From positions 62,001 through 126,000 of the forward strand of contig NZ_JBBDQW010000006.1 of NCBI RefSeq assembly GCF_040905785.1: DNA of 64,000 bases, written 5' to 3'. Both the position numbers and the translations under genes were made by a program. Source of the DNA: Tistlia sp040905785. GTDB lineage: Bacteria; Pseudomonadota; Alphaproteobacteria; Kiloniellales; DSM-21159. A model generated the notes under the pieces. It saw only the letters and a list, made by a program, of their open reading frames with translations. It ran no database searches and was not told where the DNA came from. Every line of letters starts with the position of its first letter. The first letter of the stretch is position 1. Shown here in pieces: positions 7,755 through 16,689 of this stretch.

Positions 7755-9310
7755 GAGGTGGCCGCCTCCACTTCCGGCTCGACGAAGCGCGGGAAGACGC
7801 CCTCCGGCTTGGGCAGCGGCGTGCCGGCGAGGAGCCGCGTCTCCAGGTCGGCGAAGCCGCGCCGCCCGGCCTCGACGCCGAGCTGGTCGAGCAGGGCTGC
7901 CATGGCCTGGGGCATCACCGGCTGGACCAGCAGGGCGACGTGCCGCACGGTCTCGGCCAGGACCCAGAGCACCGTCGCCATGCGCGCCGGGTCGGTCTTG
8001 CGCAGCGTCCAGGGCGCCTGCTCGTCGACGTAGCGGTTGGCGTCGCCGACGACCTGCCAGACCGCCTCGAGCCCGCGGTGGAAGGACTGTCGGCCGAACT
8101 CCTCGCGCAGGCGCGCCAGCAGGCCGCCGGCCTTGTCGAGCAGGGCCTTGTCGGCCTCGCTCAGCGCGCCCGGCTCCGGCACCGCGCCGCCGCAGTTCTT
8201 GGCGATCATCGAGAGGCTGCGCTGGGCCAGGTTGCCGAGATCGTTGGCCAGGTCGCCGTTGATGCGCGCCACCATCGACTCGTGGCTGATGTAGCCGTCC
8301 TGGCCGAAGGGCACCTCGCGCAACAGGTAGTAGCGGACGGGATCGAGCCCGTAGCGCTCGACCAGGTCGGCCGGGTTCAGTACGTTGCCGAGCGACTTCG
8401 ACATCTTCTCGCCCTTGTTGAGCAGCCAGCCGTGGGCGAAGACGCGGTGCGGCGGCTCCAGGCCGGCGGCCATCAGGAAGGCCGGCCAGTAGACCGCGTG
8501 GAAGCGCAGGATGTCCTTGCCGACCATGTGCAGGTCCGCCGGCCAGAACTTCTTGAAAGACTCCGAATTTTCATCGGGATAGCCGACGGCCGTGATGTAG
8601 TTCGTCAGCGCATCGAGCCAGACGTACATGACGTGCGCCGGGTCGTTCGGCACCGGGATGCCCCAGCCGAAGGTGGTGCGGCTGACCGAGAGGTCGTGCA
8701 GGCCGCCCCTGACGAAGGACAGCACCTCGTTGCGCCGGCTCTCCGGCAGGATGAAGTCGGGGCGCGCCTCGTAGAGCGCCAGCAGGCGCTCCTGCCAGGC
8801 CGAGAGGCGGAAGAAGTAGGAGGGCTCCTCGACCCACTCGCACTCGGCGCCCGAGGGCGCGACCATGGCGCCGGCCTCGTTGCGGGTCAGCTCGTCCTCG
8901 CCGTAGAAGGCCTCGTCGCGCACCGCGTACCATCCGGCGTAGCTGCCCAGGTAGATGTCGCCGGCCTCGAGCAGCTTCCGCCAGAGCACCTGGCAGGCCG
9001 CCTGGTGGCGCGGCTCGGTGGTGCGGATGAAGTCGTCGTTCGAGAAGTTCATCAGCCGCGCCAGCTCGCGGAAGTTCTCGCTGACCGCGTCGGTGAAGGC
9101 CTTGGGGTCGAGGCCCTTGGCCTGCGCCGACTTCTCGACCTTCTGGCCGTGCTCGTCGGTGCCGGTCAGGAAGTGGACGTCGCGGCCGTCGAGCCGCATG
9201 AAGCGTGCCAGCACGTCGCAGGCCAGGGTCGAGTAGGCGTGGCCGATGTGGGGCCGGTCGTTGACGTAGTAGATCGGCGTGGTGACGTAGTAGCGGGCGG
9301 AAGCGGACAT
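7751..9310 (-). CDS. metG: Methionine--tRNA ligase
   Basis: Charges tRNA-Met with methionine in the cytoplasm. The ATG at 9310 gives 519 residues starting MSASARYYVTTPIYYVND, with the class I HIGH motif at residues 21-24 (PHIGH) and the KMSKS loop near residue 300 (KGEKMSKSLGN). An upstream in-frame extension is Arg-rich, lacks homology-like character and is not used. The protein has the short MetG2 architecture: catalytic core plus anticodon-binding helical domain, and no C-terminal tRNA-binding EMAP domain. It heads the metG-tatD-MBL group, with tatD overlapping its stop. Confidence 0.95.
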   Translation of the reverse strand: MSASARYYVTTPIYYVNDRPHIGHAYSTLACDVLARFMRLDGRDVHFLTGTDEHGQKVEKSAQAKGLDPKAFTDAVSENFRELARLMNFSNDDFIRTTEPRHQAACQVLWRKLLEAGDIYLGSYAGWYAVRDEAFYGEDELTRNEAGAMVAPSGAECEWVEEPSYFFRLSAWQERLLALYEARPDFILPESRRNEVLSFVRGGLHDLSVSRTTFGWGIPVPNDPAHVMYVWLDALTNYITAVGYPDENSESFKKFWPADLHMVGKDILRFHAVYWPAFLMAAGLEPPHRVFAHGWLLNKGEKMSKSLGNVLNPADLVERYGLDPVRYYLLREVPFGQDGYISHESMVARINGDLANDLGNLAQRSLSMIAKNCGGAVPEPGALSEADKALLDKAGGLLARLREEFGRQSFHRGLEAVWQVVGDANRYVDEQAPWTLRKTDPARMATVLWVLAETVRHVALLVQPVMPQAMAALLDQLGVEAGRRGFADLETRLLAGTPLPKPEGVFPRFVEPEVEAATS

Positions 9311-9400
9311 CGCGGCTCTTCTTCTCCTTGGCGCCGGCCGGCCGGCGGGCTCCTCATCTGGGCGGCGAGACAGGCGGGACAAGCGATGGCCTTCCCCTTC

Positions 9401-9523
9401 CCGTCATCCCCGCGAAGGCGGGGATCCATAGGCAGATCGCGGCCGCCCCGACGTCGCCGGCTCGGTCTCCGCCTCGGTCTCCGCCGGACTCCCCATGGAT
9501 CCCCGCCTTCGCGGGGATGACGG
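9401..9523. repeat. Pair of 29-bp REP-like elements in exact inverted orientation
   Basis: Positions 9401-9429 and 9495-9523 are perfect reverse complements. Each unit is itself a hairpin (CCCCGC-GAAG-GCGGGG core) flanked by GTCAT and ATCCA. The spacer of about 65 bases has no ORF. This is the widespread alphaproteobacterial intergenic repeat with a GTCATCCCCGCGAAGGCGGG-type core. It lies in the 294-base gap between holB and metG, where the rest of the sequence holds no gene that I can support. Confidence 0.75.
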
Positions 9524-9604
9524 GATGGAAAGGTCCCTGCCCACTTAGGAGGTCGGGACTAGCGGCTTCGGCGCGGCTTCAATGCCACAGTTCGGCCGCC
9601 CGAT

Positions 9605-10699
9605 CTAGGCGGCGCGGGCCTGCAGGGCCAGGAAGGCGGTCAGGATCGCCTGCTTGCGGTCGAGGCTGGCGCCCTCGGTCCGGCTGAACAGGCCGGACAG
9701 CCTCTCCCACAGCTGGAGCCAGGATTCAAGGCTGCTCCGTTGCAGCAGCCGGGCGATCAGCTCGGCCTCGCCGGGCACGACCTCGGGCGGCGGCGCCCCG
9801 CCGGCGCCGACGCGCAGCAGGCGCGCCAGCCAGCGCTCGAGCAGCTCGCCGACCGTGCGGAAGGCCTCGCCGCTGCTGTCGCGCGCCAGGCGCTCGCCGA
9901 ACTCGTGCAGCCGCGCAACGTCGAGGCGCGGCAGGGCTTCCAGATAGCGCAGCAGCTCGCGGTAGAGCGCCAGGCCGCCGAGCTCGGCGAGCGCCTCGGC
10001 GCGGCCGATCGAGCCCTCCGCGAGTACCGCGAGGCCGCGGCGGTCCTCGGCCTCGAGCTCGGGCCGGAACTCGCCGAGCAGCCGCTCGACCGTCTCGGTC
10101 GGCAGCGGCCGCAGCGCCAGCGTCCGACAGCGCGAGCGGATCGTCGGCAGCAGGGCGCCCGGGCTGTGGCTGACCAGCAGCAGGATCGCCGCTTGCGGCG
10201 GCTCCTCAAGAACCTTCAGTAAGGCATTGGCTGAATTCGGGTTCATGTCGTCGGCGGAATCGACGACCACGAGCCTGCGGCCGCCGCCGGCCGAGGTCAG
10301 GCGCAGGAAGTCGGTAGCCTTGCGCACCGACTCGACCGAGATGTCGCGCTTGGTGCGCCCGGTCTTGGCGTCGACCTCGCGGGCGATGGTGACGAGATCG
10401 GGATGGCCGGACGCGCGGACCTGGTGGAAGACGGGGTGCTCGGGCGACATCGCCAGGCTCGCCGGCGCCGGCACCTCGCCGAACAGGCCGGGCCCCTCCT
10501 GCCCCACCGCCGCCGCGCCGCCGGCCAGCAGGTAGCGGGCGAAGCGGAAGGCCAGAGTCGCCTTGCCGATGCCGCGCGGGCCGACGAACAGCCAGGCGTG
10601 CGGCAGCCGGCCGGAAGCCTCGGCCTCGAGCAGGCGTGCCTCCGCGGCCTCCTGGTCGAGCAGCAGCGGGTTGGCGCGCGGCTCGGGCGCCGCGCTCAC
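9605..10699 (-). CDS. holB: DNA polymerase III subunit delta'
   Basis: Part of the clamp-loader complex that places the sliding clamp at primer ends. A GTG at 10699 overlaps the tmk stop (GTGA) and gives 364 residues. Clamp-loader features include HAWLFVGPRGIGKATLAFRFARYLL (Walker-A-like), LVVVDSADDMNPNSANALLKVLEEPP (the delta'/gamma signature) and HSPGALLPTIRSRCR (sensor/SRC motif). The zinc-binding cysteines of gamma are missing, as expected for delta'. The longer upstream frame is an antisense-like extension over tmk and is not credible. The tmk-holB order is widely conserved. Confidence 0.92.
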   Translation of the reverse strand: MSAAPEPRANPLLLDQEAAEARLLEAEASGRLPHAWLFVGPRGIGKATLAFRFARYLLAGGAAAVGQEGPGLFGEVPAPASLAMSPEHPVFHQVRASGHPDLVTIAREVDAKTGRTKRDISVESVRKATDFLRLTSAGGGRRLVVVDSADDMNPNSANALLKVLEEPPQAAILLLVSHSPGALLPTIRSRCRTLALRPLPTETVERLLGEFRPELEAEDRRGLAVLAEGSIGRAEALAELGGLALYRELLRYLEALPRLDVARLHEFGERLARDSSGEAFRTVGELLERWLARLLRVGAGGAPPPEVVPGEAELIARLLQRSSLESWLQLWERLSGLFSRTEGASLDRKQAILTAFLALQARAA

Positions 10700-11352
10700 G
10701 ACCAGGCCTCGGCCAGCGAGGGCTGGAGCCGCTCGACGACGCTCTGCCAGACCGCCTGCTCGACCCTTTCGAGGGTCCCCGTGGCGTCGAGCAGCAGGCA
10801 GCGCTCCGGCTCGGCGGCGGCGATGGCGTGGAAGCCGGTCCGCACCCGCTCGTGGAAGTCGCGGTCCAGCGACTCGTAGCGGGCGCCGCCGCCCCGGCGC
10901 CGCGCCGCGCGCTCGAGGCCCTGCTCGACCGGCAGGTCCAGGATCAGGGTCAGGTCGGGCTTCAGGCGGCCCACGGCGATGTCGTAGAGCGCCTGCAGCT
11001 TCTCCGGTGCCAGGCCGTGGCCGAAGCCCTGGTAGGCGGTCGTCGAGTCGGCGAAGCGGTCGCACAGCACCCAGCAGCCGGCGGCTAGGCCCGGCTCGAT
11101 GGTGCGGACCAGATGGTCGCGCCGGGCCGCGGAATGGAGCAGCGCCTCGGCCGTGCGGTCCCAGCGCTCGGCGGTGCCGTGGACCAGCAGCTCGCGGATC
11201 TGCTCGGCGCCGGGGCTGCCGCCCGGCTCGCGGGTCTCGACCACGGCCAAGCCGTGGGCCGCAAGGCGCGCCGCCAGGCGGCGGAGCTGCGTCGACTTGC
11301 CGGCGCCCTCGCCGCCCTCGAAGGTGACGAAGCGCCCCCCGGCTCCCGTCAT
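10696..11352 (-). CDS. tmk: Thymidylate kinase
   Basis: Phosphorylates dTMP to dTDP for DNA synthesis. The ATG at 11352 gives 218 residues; a GTG 24 bases upstream is an alternative start. The P-loop EGGEGAGKST lies near the N-terminus (about residues 12-21), the DR(F/Y) motif is present as CDRFADSTTAYQG, and LTLILDLPVEQGLERA gives the DLP segment. The gene sits between a D-Ala-D-Ala carboxypeptidase (42 bases upstream) and holB (overlapping), the usual alphaproteobacterial order. Confidence 0.94.
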   Translation of the reverse strand: MTGAGGRFVTFEGGEGAGKSTQLRRLAARLAAHGLAVVETREPGGSPGAEQIRELLVHGTAERWDRTAEALLHSAARRDHLVRTIEPGLAAGCWVLCDRFADSTTAYQGFGHGLAPEKLQALYDIAVGRLKPDLTLILDLPVEQGLERAARRRGGGARYESLDRDFHERVRTGFHAIAAAEPERCLLLDATGTLERVEQAVWQSVVERLQPSLAEAWS

Positions 11353-11394
11353 GAGTCCAGCCCGGTCATGCTTCACGCCCGGTCATGGATCCCC

Positions 11395-12576
11395 TCAGGG
11401 CTGCCCCAGGACCAGGTAGCGGGCGGCCGCCGCGATGCGGCCGAAGGAGCCGAGCTTCTCGACGTCGGCCCCGGCGTAGAGCGGAAAGCTCCGGGGTTCG
11501 AGGTCGGGCGCGGTCACCGTCAGGGTCGCGATCTCCTGGCCCTTGGCGATCGGCGCCGGGATCGGCGCGTCGTAGGAGACGGTGACCTCCATGCCCGGCC
11601 GCGAGGTGCGGTTGAGCGTGATCGCGATCGGGTCCATCGGCACCAGCGGCACGTAGTCCTCGGTGCCGAGCCAGACCGGCGCCTGGTCGAGCGGCTCGGC
11701 GGCGGCGGCCAGCTCGTACGTCTTGAACTCGCGGAAGCCCCACTGCAGCAGCCGCTCGCCCTCCTCGGCGCGGGCCCGCACCGAGGGCAGGCCGGTGATG
11801 ACCAGGACCAGGCGCCGCCCGTCGCGCTCGGCCGAGGCGGTCAGGCAGTAGCCGGCTTCCTCGGTGTGGCCGGTCTTCAGGCCGTCGGCGCCGATGTTGC
11901 GGTAGAGCAAGGGGTTGCGGTTCGACTGCTTGATGCCGTGCCAGGTGAACTCGAGCTCGGAGTAGAGCTTGTAGAAGCGCGGGTGGTCCTCGATGATGCG
12001 CGTCGCCAGGGTCGCGAGGTCGCGCACGGTCATGTAGTGCTGCGGGTCGGGCCAGCCGGTCGCGTTGGCGAAGTTGCTGCCGGTCAGGCCGATCTCCTCG
12101 GCCATCTCGTTCATCCGCTCGGCGAAGGCCTCCTCGCTGCCGGCCAGGCCCTCGGCCAGGACGATCGAGGCGTCGTTGCCCGACTGCACGACGACGCCGC
12201 GCAGCAGGTCCTCGACCCGGACCCGGTTGCCGACCTCGACGAACATCTTGGAGCCGCCCTTGCGCCAGGCCTTCTCCGAGACCAGGAACTCGTCGTCGAG
12301 CGAGATGCGGCCGGCCTCGATCGCCGCCTCGACCATGTAGGCGGTCATCATCTTCGACATGGAGGCCGGCGGGATCGCCTTCTCGGGGTTCTTGCTGAAC
12401 AGCACCGTGCCGCTCGTGACGTCGACCAGGAGCGCCTCCCGCGCCTCGGTCTCGAAGGCCGCGGCGCCGCGCGGGTCACCGGCCGCCAGGAGCAGCAGGA
12501 AGAGCGGCAGCAGCAGGCCCGCCCGCAGCAGGCGCCCGCGGCGCCCGTCTCGAATCCCGGATTGAAGCATCGTCAC
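11395..12576 (-). CDS. D-alanyl-D-alanine carboxypeptidase (class C low-molecular-mass PBP)
   Basis: A 393-residue exported serine peptidase that trims the terminal D-Ala from peptidoglycan stems. A signal peptide (about residues 14-40, GLLLPLFLLLLAAG) precedes the catalytic domain. All three penicillin-binding motifs are present: S72-M-S-K75 (SxxK), SGN at 132-134, and KTGHT. After the catalytic domain there is a beta-rich PBP5_C-like domain and a C-terminal stretch that may be an amphipathic membrane anchor. It follows rlpA at a distance of 48 bases and leads into tmk-holB, so it is in a cell wall/replication operon. Equivalent to DacA/DacC; which one cannot be decided. Confidence 0.92.
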   Translation of the reverse strand: MTMLQSGIRDGRRGRLLRAGLLLPLFLLLLAAGDPRGAAAFETEAREALLVDVTSGTVLFSKNPEKAIPPASMSKMMTAYMVEAAIEAGRISLDDEFLVSEKAWRKGGSKMFVEVGNRVRVEDLLRGVVVQSGNDASIVLAEGLAGSEEAFAERMNEMAEEIGLTGSNFANATGWPDPQHYMTVRDLATLATRIIEDHPRFYKLYSELEFTWHGIKQSNRNPLLYRNIGADGLKTGHTEEAGYCLTASAERDGRRLVLVITGLPSVRARAEEGERLLQWGFREFKTYELAAAAEPLDQAPVWLGTEDYVPLVPMDPIAITLNRTSRPGMEVTVSYDAPIPAPIAKGQEIATLTVTAPDLEPRSFPLYAGADVEKLGSFGRIAAAARYLVLGQP

Positions 12577-12624
12577 CCCTTGCGGTTGGTCTTGATCGAG
12601 CCTCCGGCCGCGCCGGCCTGCCGG

Positions 12625-13581
12625 TCAGCGGACGACGACGTGGGCCTCGGAGAAACCGTAGTCGATCAGCCGGCCCAACAGCATATCAGCCTCGTCGACG
12701 CTGGCCAGGGGGCCGAGCTGCACCCGATAGTAGCTGGTCCCGTTGACGTTGGCCGGCGCGACCCGCACCGACCCGAGCGGGTCGAGCCGCCCGGCCAGGC
12801 GCTGGGCGTTGACGGGCTCGGTAAAGGCGCCGGCCTGGACGAAGATCGCGCTGGGCAGGACCGCCGTCTGGGTGATGCGGCCGTCGAGCAGTGGCGCCGG
12901 CTCCGGCGGCGTCGAGCGCACGACGGCCGGCTGGGCCGCCGCGCGACCCTGGGCGGCCGGTGCCGGCGCGCCGGCGAGCGGCTCGGCCGAGACCTCGGTC
13001 AGGGGCACGGCCGGCGGCGCACTGCCCGCCTGGGCGAGCAGCTCGGGCGAGCGGCCCTGGGCGATCGCGGCGAGCTGCAGGCTCTCCTCGCGCAGCACCC
13101 GGACGCGGACCTTGGCGGTGCCCCTGCGCGTCACGTCGAGCAGGTCGGCGGCGCGCTTCGAGAGATCCAGGATGCGGCCGTTCTTGTAGGGCCCGCGATC
13201 GTTGATCCGCAGCTTGAGGACGCGGCCGTTCTCGAGGTTGGTGACCTCGACCAGGCTCGGCATCGGCAGCGTCGGGTGCGCCGCCGTCAGTGCCTGCTGG
13301 TCGTAGCGCTCGCCGTTGGCGGTCTGCTTGCCGTGGAAGCCGGGCCCGTACCAGGAGGCGATGCCCGTCTCGTCGTACGCCAGGTCGGCCTGCGGATAGT
13401 ACCACTTGCCGGCGATCTGGTAGGGATTGCCGACCTTGTAGCGGCCCACCTGCTCGCTGCCCGGCGGGCCGGCGAAGCCCTTGGCCGTCTGGGCGGCAAA
13501 CTGGACCTCGGAACAGGCGGTGAGCGCGAGCAGCAGGCTCAGCGCCAGAACCCCCGCCGGACGCACGATCACCCGCAACAT
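12625..13581 (-). CDS. rlpA: RlpA-like septal ring lipoprotein with SPOR domain
   Basis: 318 residues from the ATG at 13581. The N-terminus is a lipoprotein signal with lipobox LLALTAC (C23). A double-psi beta-barrel follows, with the GIASWYGPGFHGKQTANGE hallmark and the NDRGPYKNGRILDLSKRAA segment. A Pro/Ala linker leads to a C-terminal SPOR domain (FVQAGAFTEPVNAQRLAGRL, then YYRVQLGPLASVDEA), which binds denuded septal glycan. Family members are lytic transglycosylases or scaffold proteins in the outer membrane or periplasm at the division site. The gene is followed by the carboxypeptidase gene, which is typical. Confidence 0.92.
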   Translation of the reverse strand: MLRVIVRPAGVLALSLLLALTACSEVQFAAQTAKGFAGPPGSEQVGRYKVGNPYQIAGKWYYPQADLAYDETGIASWYGPGFHGKQTANGERYDQQALTAAHPTLPMPSLVEVTNLENGRVLKLRINDRGPYKNGRILDLSKRAADLLDVTRRGTAKVRVRVLREESLQLAAIAQGRSPELLAQAGSAPPAVPLTEVSAEPLAGAPAPAAQGRAAAQPAVVRSTPPEPAPLLDGRITQTAVLPSAIFVQAGAFTEPVNAQRLAGRLDPLGSVRVAPANVNGTSYYRVQLGPLASVDEADMLLGRLIDYGFSEAHVVVR

Positions 13582-13715
13582 CTTGTGGACCTCGGATAGA
13601 AAAAGACCAGGATTGGACGGCAACCTATCAGGTGGCGCCGTTGGCCCGCAAGCGGTCGCGGGCGCCGCGCGCGTCACCCGGCCGGGCCACCCCGTCGCAA
13701 TCCTTCGCTCTCCGC

Positions 13716-14978
13716 TCAGCCCTCCGCGCGCAGCCGGGTCAGCAGGGTCGGGTCGGCCAGGGCATCGGCCGGGAAGCCGCGAGACTGCTGGTAGTCGCGG
13801 ATCGCGCCGCGGGTCTGCGGGCCGACCCGTCCGTCGGGCTCGCCGACGTCGAAGCCGAGGCGCGCCAGGTGGGTCTGGATCTCCGTGACCTCCTCGCTGG
13901 TCAGGCGCTGCTCGACCGCCGAGGGCTCGGCGGCGAGCGGCGGGCCGCCGGCGACCCGGTCGGCCAGGACGCCGACCGCCAGGGCGTAGAGGATCGAGCG
14001 GTTCCAGTCGAGGAAGCGCCGGTAGTTGTCGTAGACCAGGAAGGCCGGGCCGTCGTAGCCGGCCGGCAGCAGCAGCGCGGCCTGGACCTCGGCCTGCGGC
14101 AGCGGCCCGCCGTCGGCCGCGCGGACGCCGCGGCGCGCCCACTCCGAGAGCGGCAGCCGGGTCTCGGGGTAGGTGTCGATCGAGGACAGCGAGTGGTCGA
14201 AGTCCCGGGGCAGCCGGACCTCGCGGCCCCAGGTCTCGCCGCTGTTCCAGCCGAGGTTCTGCAGGAAGTGCCCGGCCGAGGCGAAGACGTCGGGCAGGCT
14301 GCCCCAGATGTCGCTGCGGCCGTCGCCGTCGGCGTCGACGGCGTGGGCGCGGAAGGTCGTCGGCATGAACTGCAGGTTGCCCATGGCGCCGGCCCAGGAG
14401 CCCTCCATGCGCACCGGCTCGATATGGCCGGCCTCCAGGATCTCCAGGGCGGCGATGAGCTCGTTGCGGAAGAAGTCGCCGCGCCGCTGGTCGTAGGCCA
14501 GGGTCGCCAGGGCGTGGATCACCGAGAAGTTGCCGAAGGTCTGGCCGTAGTTGGTCTCCAGGCCCCAGAAGGCGATCAGGAAGCGGCCCGGCACGCCGTA
14601 CTCGGCCTCGACCCGCTCGAGCAGGGCGCGATGCTCGCGGTAGAGCTGCTGGCCCGTCGCCACCCGCTGGTCGCTGACCGCGCGGTTGAAGTAGTTCCAG
14701 AAGGTCAGGGTGAATTCGGGCTGGCTGCGGTCGAGCTCGACGACGCGCTCGATCGGCGCGTCGATGCCGGCGAAGGCGGCCTCCAGGGTCGCCTGCGAGA
14801 TGCCCCTGGACCGGGCTTCATCCCGGAAGTCGGCGAGCCAGTCCGCGAAGCTCGGCTGCCCCGGGGAGTCCGACGCGGGCGCGACCTGCGCGTCGCCGGC
14901 GGCGACGCTTTGGGTGGCGCAGCCGGGCAGCAGGAGCAGCAGGGCGACGGTCAGGGCGAAGGCGATGGGTTTCGGCAT
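13716..14978 (-). CDS. Lytic murein transglycosylase, MltB/SLT_2 type, with peptidoglycan-binding domain
   Basis: 420 residues from the ATG at 14978. A lipobox (LLLLPGC, C20) indicates an outer-membrane lipoprotein. The catalytic domain shows AFWGLETNYGQTFG with the likely catalytic Glu141, then MEGSWAGAMGNLQFMPTTF and the VDADGDGRSDIW loop of MltB-type enzymes. The C-terminus (EVTEIQTHLARLGFDVGEP, then GRVGPQTRGAIRDYQ) is a PG_binding_1 repeat. The enzyme cleaves the MurNAc-GlcNAc bond non-hydrolytically, leaving anhydro-MurNAc. It lies upstream of rlpA on the same strand with a 134-base gap, so joint function at the wall is likely. Confidence 0.92.
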   Translation of the reverse strand: MPKPIAFALTVALLLLLPGCATQSVAAGDAQVAPASDSPGQPSFADWLADFRDEARSRGISQATLEAAFAGIDAPIERVVELDRSQPEFTLTFWNYFNRAVSDQRVATGQQLYREHRALLERVEAEYGVPGRFLIAFWGLETNYGQTFGNFSVIHALATLAYDQRRGDFFRNELIAALEILEAGHIEPVRMEGSWAGAMGNLQFMPTTFRAHAVDADGDGRSDIWGSLPDVFASAGHFLQNLGWNSGETWGREVRLPRDFDHSLSSIDTYPETRLPLSEWARRGVRAADGGPLPQAEVQAALLLPAGYDGPAFLVYDNYRRFLDWNRSILYALAVGVLADRVAGGPPLAAEPSAVEQRLTSEEVTEIQTHLARLGFDVGEPDGRVGPQTRGAIRDYQQSRGFPADALADPTLLTRLRAEG

Positions 14979-15127
14979 GGGAGGGGACCTTCCGAGGTCG
15001 AAGCGGCCTGCTTGTGGCACGGCCGGCGAGTCGAGCGAAGAGCGGCGGGGGGTGCGGAGCCTTGCGGGCGGGCGCGGCGGCATCGTGGCACGGGCTACGC
15101 GGCACGGGCTACGTGGCATGGGCGGCA

Positions 15128-15940
15128 TCATTGCACAGGCGGGCGCGGCGCGGGGAACAGGCTGTCGGTCCAGCCAAGCAGGCGGTAGCCGAGCAGGCCC
15201 AGCCATTCCTTGAGGCCGCCGTTGAGGCGCCGGAGCCGCCCGGCGAAGTCCAAGAGCAGCGGCGCGCCCGCGGCAGAGGCCTCGAAGTCGACCGGATAGG
15301 CCTCGACCTCCCAGCCGGCCGCGCGGAAGCTGGCGACGGCCCGCGGCATGTGCCGGGCGGAGGTCACCAGCAGCCAGCGCTCGCCCGGCTGGGGCTGGGC
15401 CAGGCGCAGGGACTCCAGGGCGTTCTCCCGGGTGTTGCGCGAGCGCGTCTCCAGCAGGACTCGCCCCGGCGCCAGCCCCGCGGCCTCGGCCAGCGCACCG
15501 GCATAGTCGGCCTCGGTGCGGTCGGGGTCATAGGAACCGCCGGCACCGCTCGAGTAGACGACGGTGGCCTCGGGGTGGCGATAGGCGAGCTCGAGCATGC
15601 CCAGGATACGGTCGCCGGCCTCGTTCAGTTCCCCCCGCCCGCTCTGCCGGCTCCGGCCCACCGAGATGCCGCCGCCCAGGGCGACGACGCCGTCGACCCG
15701 GGCCGGGTGGGGGTCCGGCGGCGGGAAGCGCCGCTCCAGCGGCGCCAGGATCCACTGGTCGAGCGGCAGCACCGCCACCGCCAGCGCGAAGACCACGCCG
15801 CCGGCGAGCAGCCGGTTGCCGAGCCGGCGCCAGCGGCCGCCGCCGCGCCAGGCCAGCAGCCCGCCGAGGCCGAGCGCCAGCAGCAGCAGCGTCTCGGCGT
15901 TGACCAGCCACCAGACCAGCTTGTTGACCCAGAACAGCAT
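15128..15940 (-). CDS. YdcF/ElyC-family membrane protein (DUF218)
   Basis: 270 residues with two N-terminal membrane segments (about 11-30 and 44-62), then a DUF218 domain: DGVVALGGGISVGR, VVYSSGAGGSYDPDRTEAD, LETRSRNTRENA, and LLVTSARHMPRAVASFRAAG. These are the conserved blocks of ElyC/SanA/YdcF proteins, which are tied to envelope polysaccharide and undecaprenyl-phosphate metabolism and to envelope barrier function. Its neighbours, a lytic transglycosylase and RlpA, fit an envelope role. It is the last chromosomal gene before the integrative element. Confidence 0.85.
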   Translation of the reverse strand: MLFWVNKLVWWLVNAETLLLLALGLGGLLAWRGGGRWRRLGNRLLAGGVVFALAVAVLPLDQWILAPLERRFPPPDPHPARVDGVVALGGGISVGRSRQSGRGELNEAGDRILGMLELAYRHPEATVVYSSGAGGSYDPDRTEADYAGALAEAAGLAPGRVLLETRSRNTRENALESLRLAQPQPGERWLLVTSARHMPRAVASFRAAGWEVEAYPVDFEASAAGAPLLLDFAGRLRRLNGGLKEWLGLLGYRLLGWTDSLFPAPRPPVQ

Positions 15941-16131
15941 CGGCGCCCCTGCCCTTTGGACCGGCTTGCCCGAGGCGGGCCCCCGCGGTCAAGCCGGCGT
16001 CAGGGGTTCTTTGCGCGCGGCTCGTCGGCCTCCGGCTCGGCCGCAGGGCTGAGGGCCGGCGCATCCCGGCCGCTTCGCGCGACCGCCCTTCCCCGCCGGG
16101 CCCGGCTTTGCTAAGCCGGCGGGACCTCGCG

Positions 16132-16170
16132 GGAGGGGTGGCCGAGCGGTTGAAGGCACCGGTCTTGAAA
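16132..16170 (+). other. Left attachment site: 5' half of tRNA-Ser
   Basis: These 39 bases are identical to the first 39 bases of the complete tRNA-Ser gene at 30615, running from the acceptor strand through the anticodon to the first bases after it. They then diverge (T here, A in the intact gene). This is the original chromosomal 5' end, cut off from its 3' half by the insertion. A perfect 7-bp hairpin (CCGGCTT-TGCT-AAGCCGG, 16102-16119) precedes it. Confidence 0.85.
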
Positions 16171-16289
16171 TGCGGGTAGACCGATAGCAGGCCGCGCATT
16201 CGTGTGCGCTACCGCGCAGTTCTCTGCGCCGCCGAAGCGCAATCAGCGCACTGCAGCGCAGCCTCCTATCCGCTCGTGGTAGGCTGTGC

Positions 16290-16309
16290 GGTGGCAATTC
16301 GGGTGGCAA
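16290..16309 (+). other. Probable integrase arm-type sites, left end
   Basis: Two copies of GGTGGCAA (16290-16297 and 16302-16309) in direct orientation, 4 bases apart, 120 bases inside the left repeat. The same doublet occurs at the right end (30545-30563). Paired short direct repeats flanking the core are what tyrosine integrases bind with their N-terminal arm domain. Confidence 0.55.
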
Positions 16310-16320
16310 GGGAGACGACC

Positions 16321-16689
16321 ATGAAGCGCGACATGGACCTGTGCCGGCAGATCCTCTTCAAGCTGGAGGAGATGGATCGGCCGCCGCGCGGGACCGCGGA
16401 CTTCGAGGGGCGCTTCCGAGAGGCGCCGGCAGAACTCTACTACCAGGTCTACCTCCTCAAGGATGCTGGCCTGATCGAGGCAATGGACGCTAGATCGTCC
16501 AGCGGCGACCGCTGGTTGCCCCAGAAAATCACCTGGGCTGGTCAGGAGTTCCTCGACGCGGCCCGGAGCGATACGGTGTGGAGCAAGGCGAGGGCGCGCG
16601 CGACCGAAGTCGGAGGTACGCTCGCCTACCAGATCCTCAAGGAGCTCTGCCTGCAGTACGCTCGCGAGCAGCTTGGGCTGCAGCGGTAG
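16321..16689 (+). CDS. DUF2513 domain-containing protein
   Basis: The ATG at 16321 follows GGGAGACGACC and gives 122 residues starting MKRDMDLCRQILFKLEE, the typical opening of DUF2513 proteins, with a later ITWAGQEFLDAARSDTVW block that is also typical. The fold resembles small winged-helix proteins, and members are common in prophages and islands; the function is not established. It is the first gene inside the left end and reads away from it, against most of the element. Its last 53 bases overlap a small convergent gene. Confidence 0.8.
   Translation: MKRDMDLCRQILFKLEEMDRPPRGTADFEGRFREAPAELYYQVYLLKDAGLIEAMDARSSSGDRWLPQKITWAGQEFLDAARSDTVWSKARARATEVGGTLAYQILKELCLQYAREQLGLQR

Noticed and set aside
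15060..15130. Short GCACGGGCTACG direct repeats between two cell-wall genes
   Set aside because: Only two to three imperfect 14-base copies in a GC-rich gap; no structure or coding meaning could be supported.
16132..16210. Second functional tRNA-Ser at the left end of the element
   Set aside because: Sequence matches the tRNA for 39 bases only; the 3' half with the variable arm, T arm and acceptor strand is missing.
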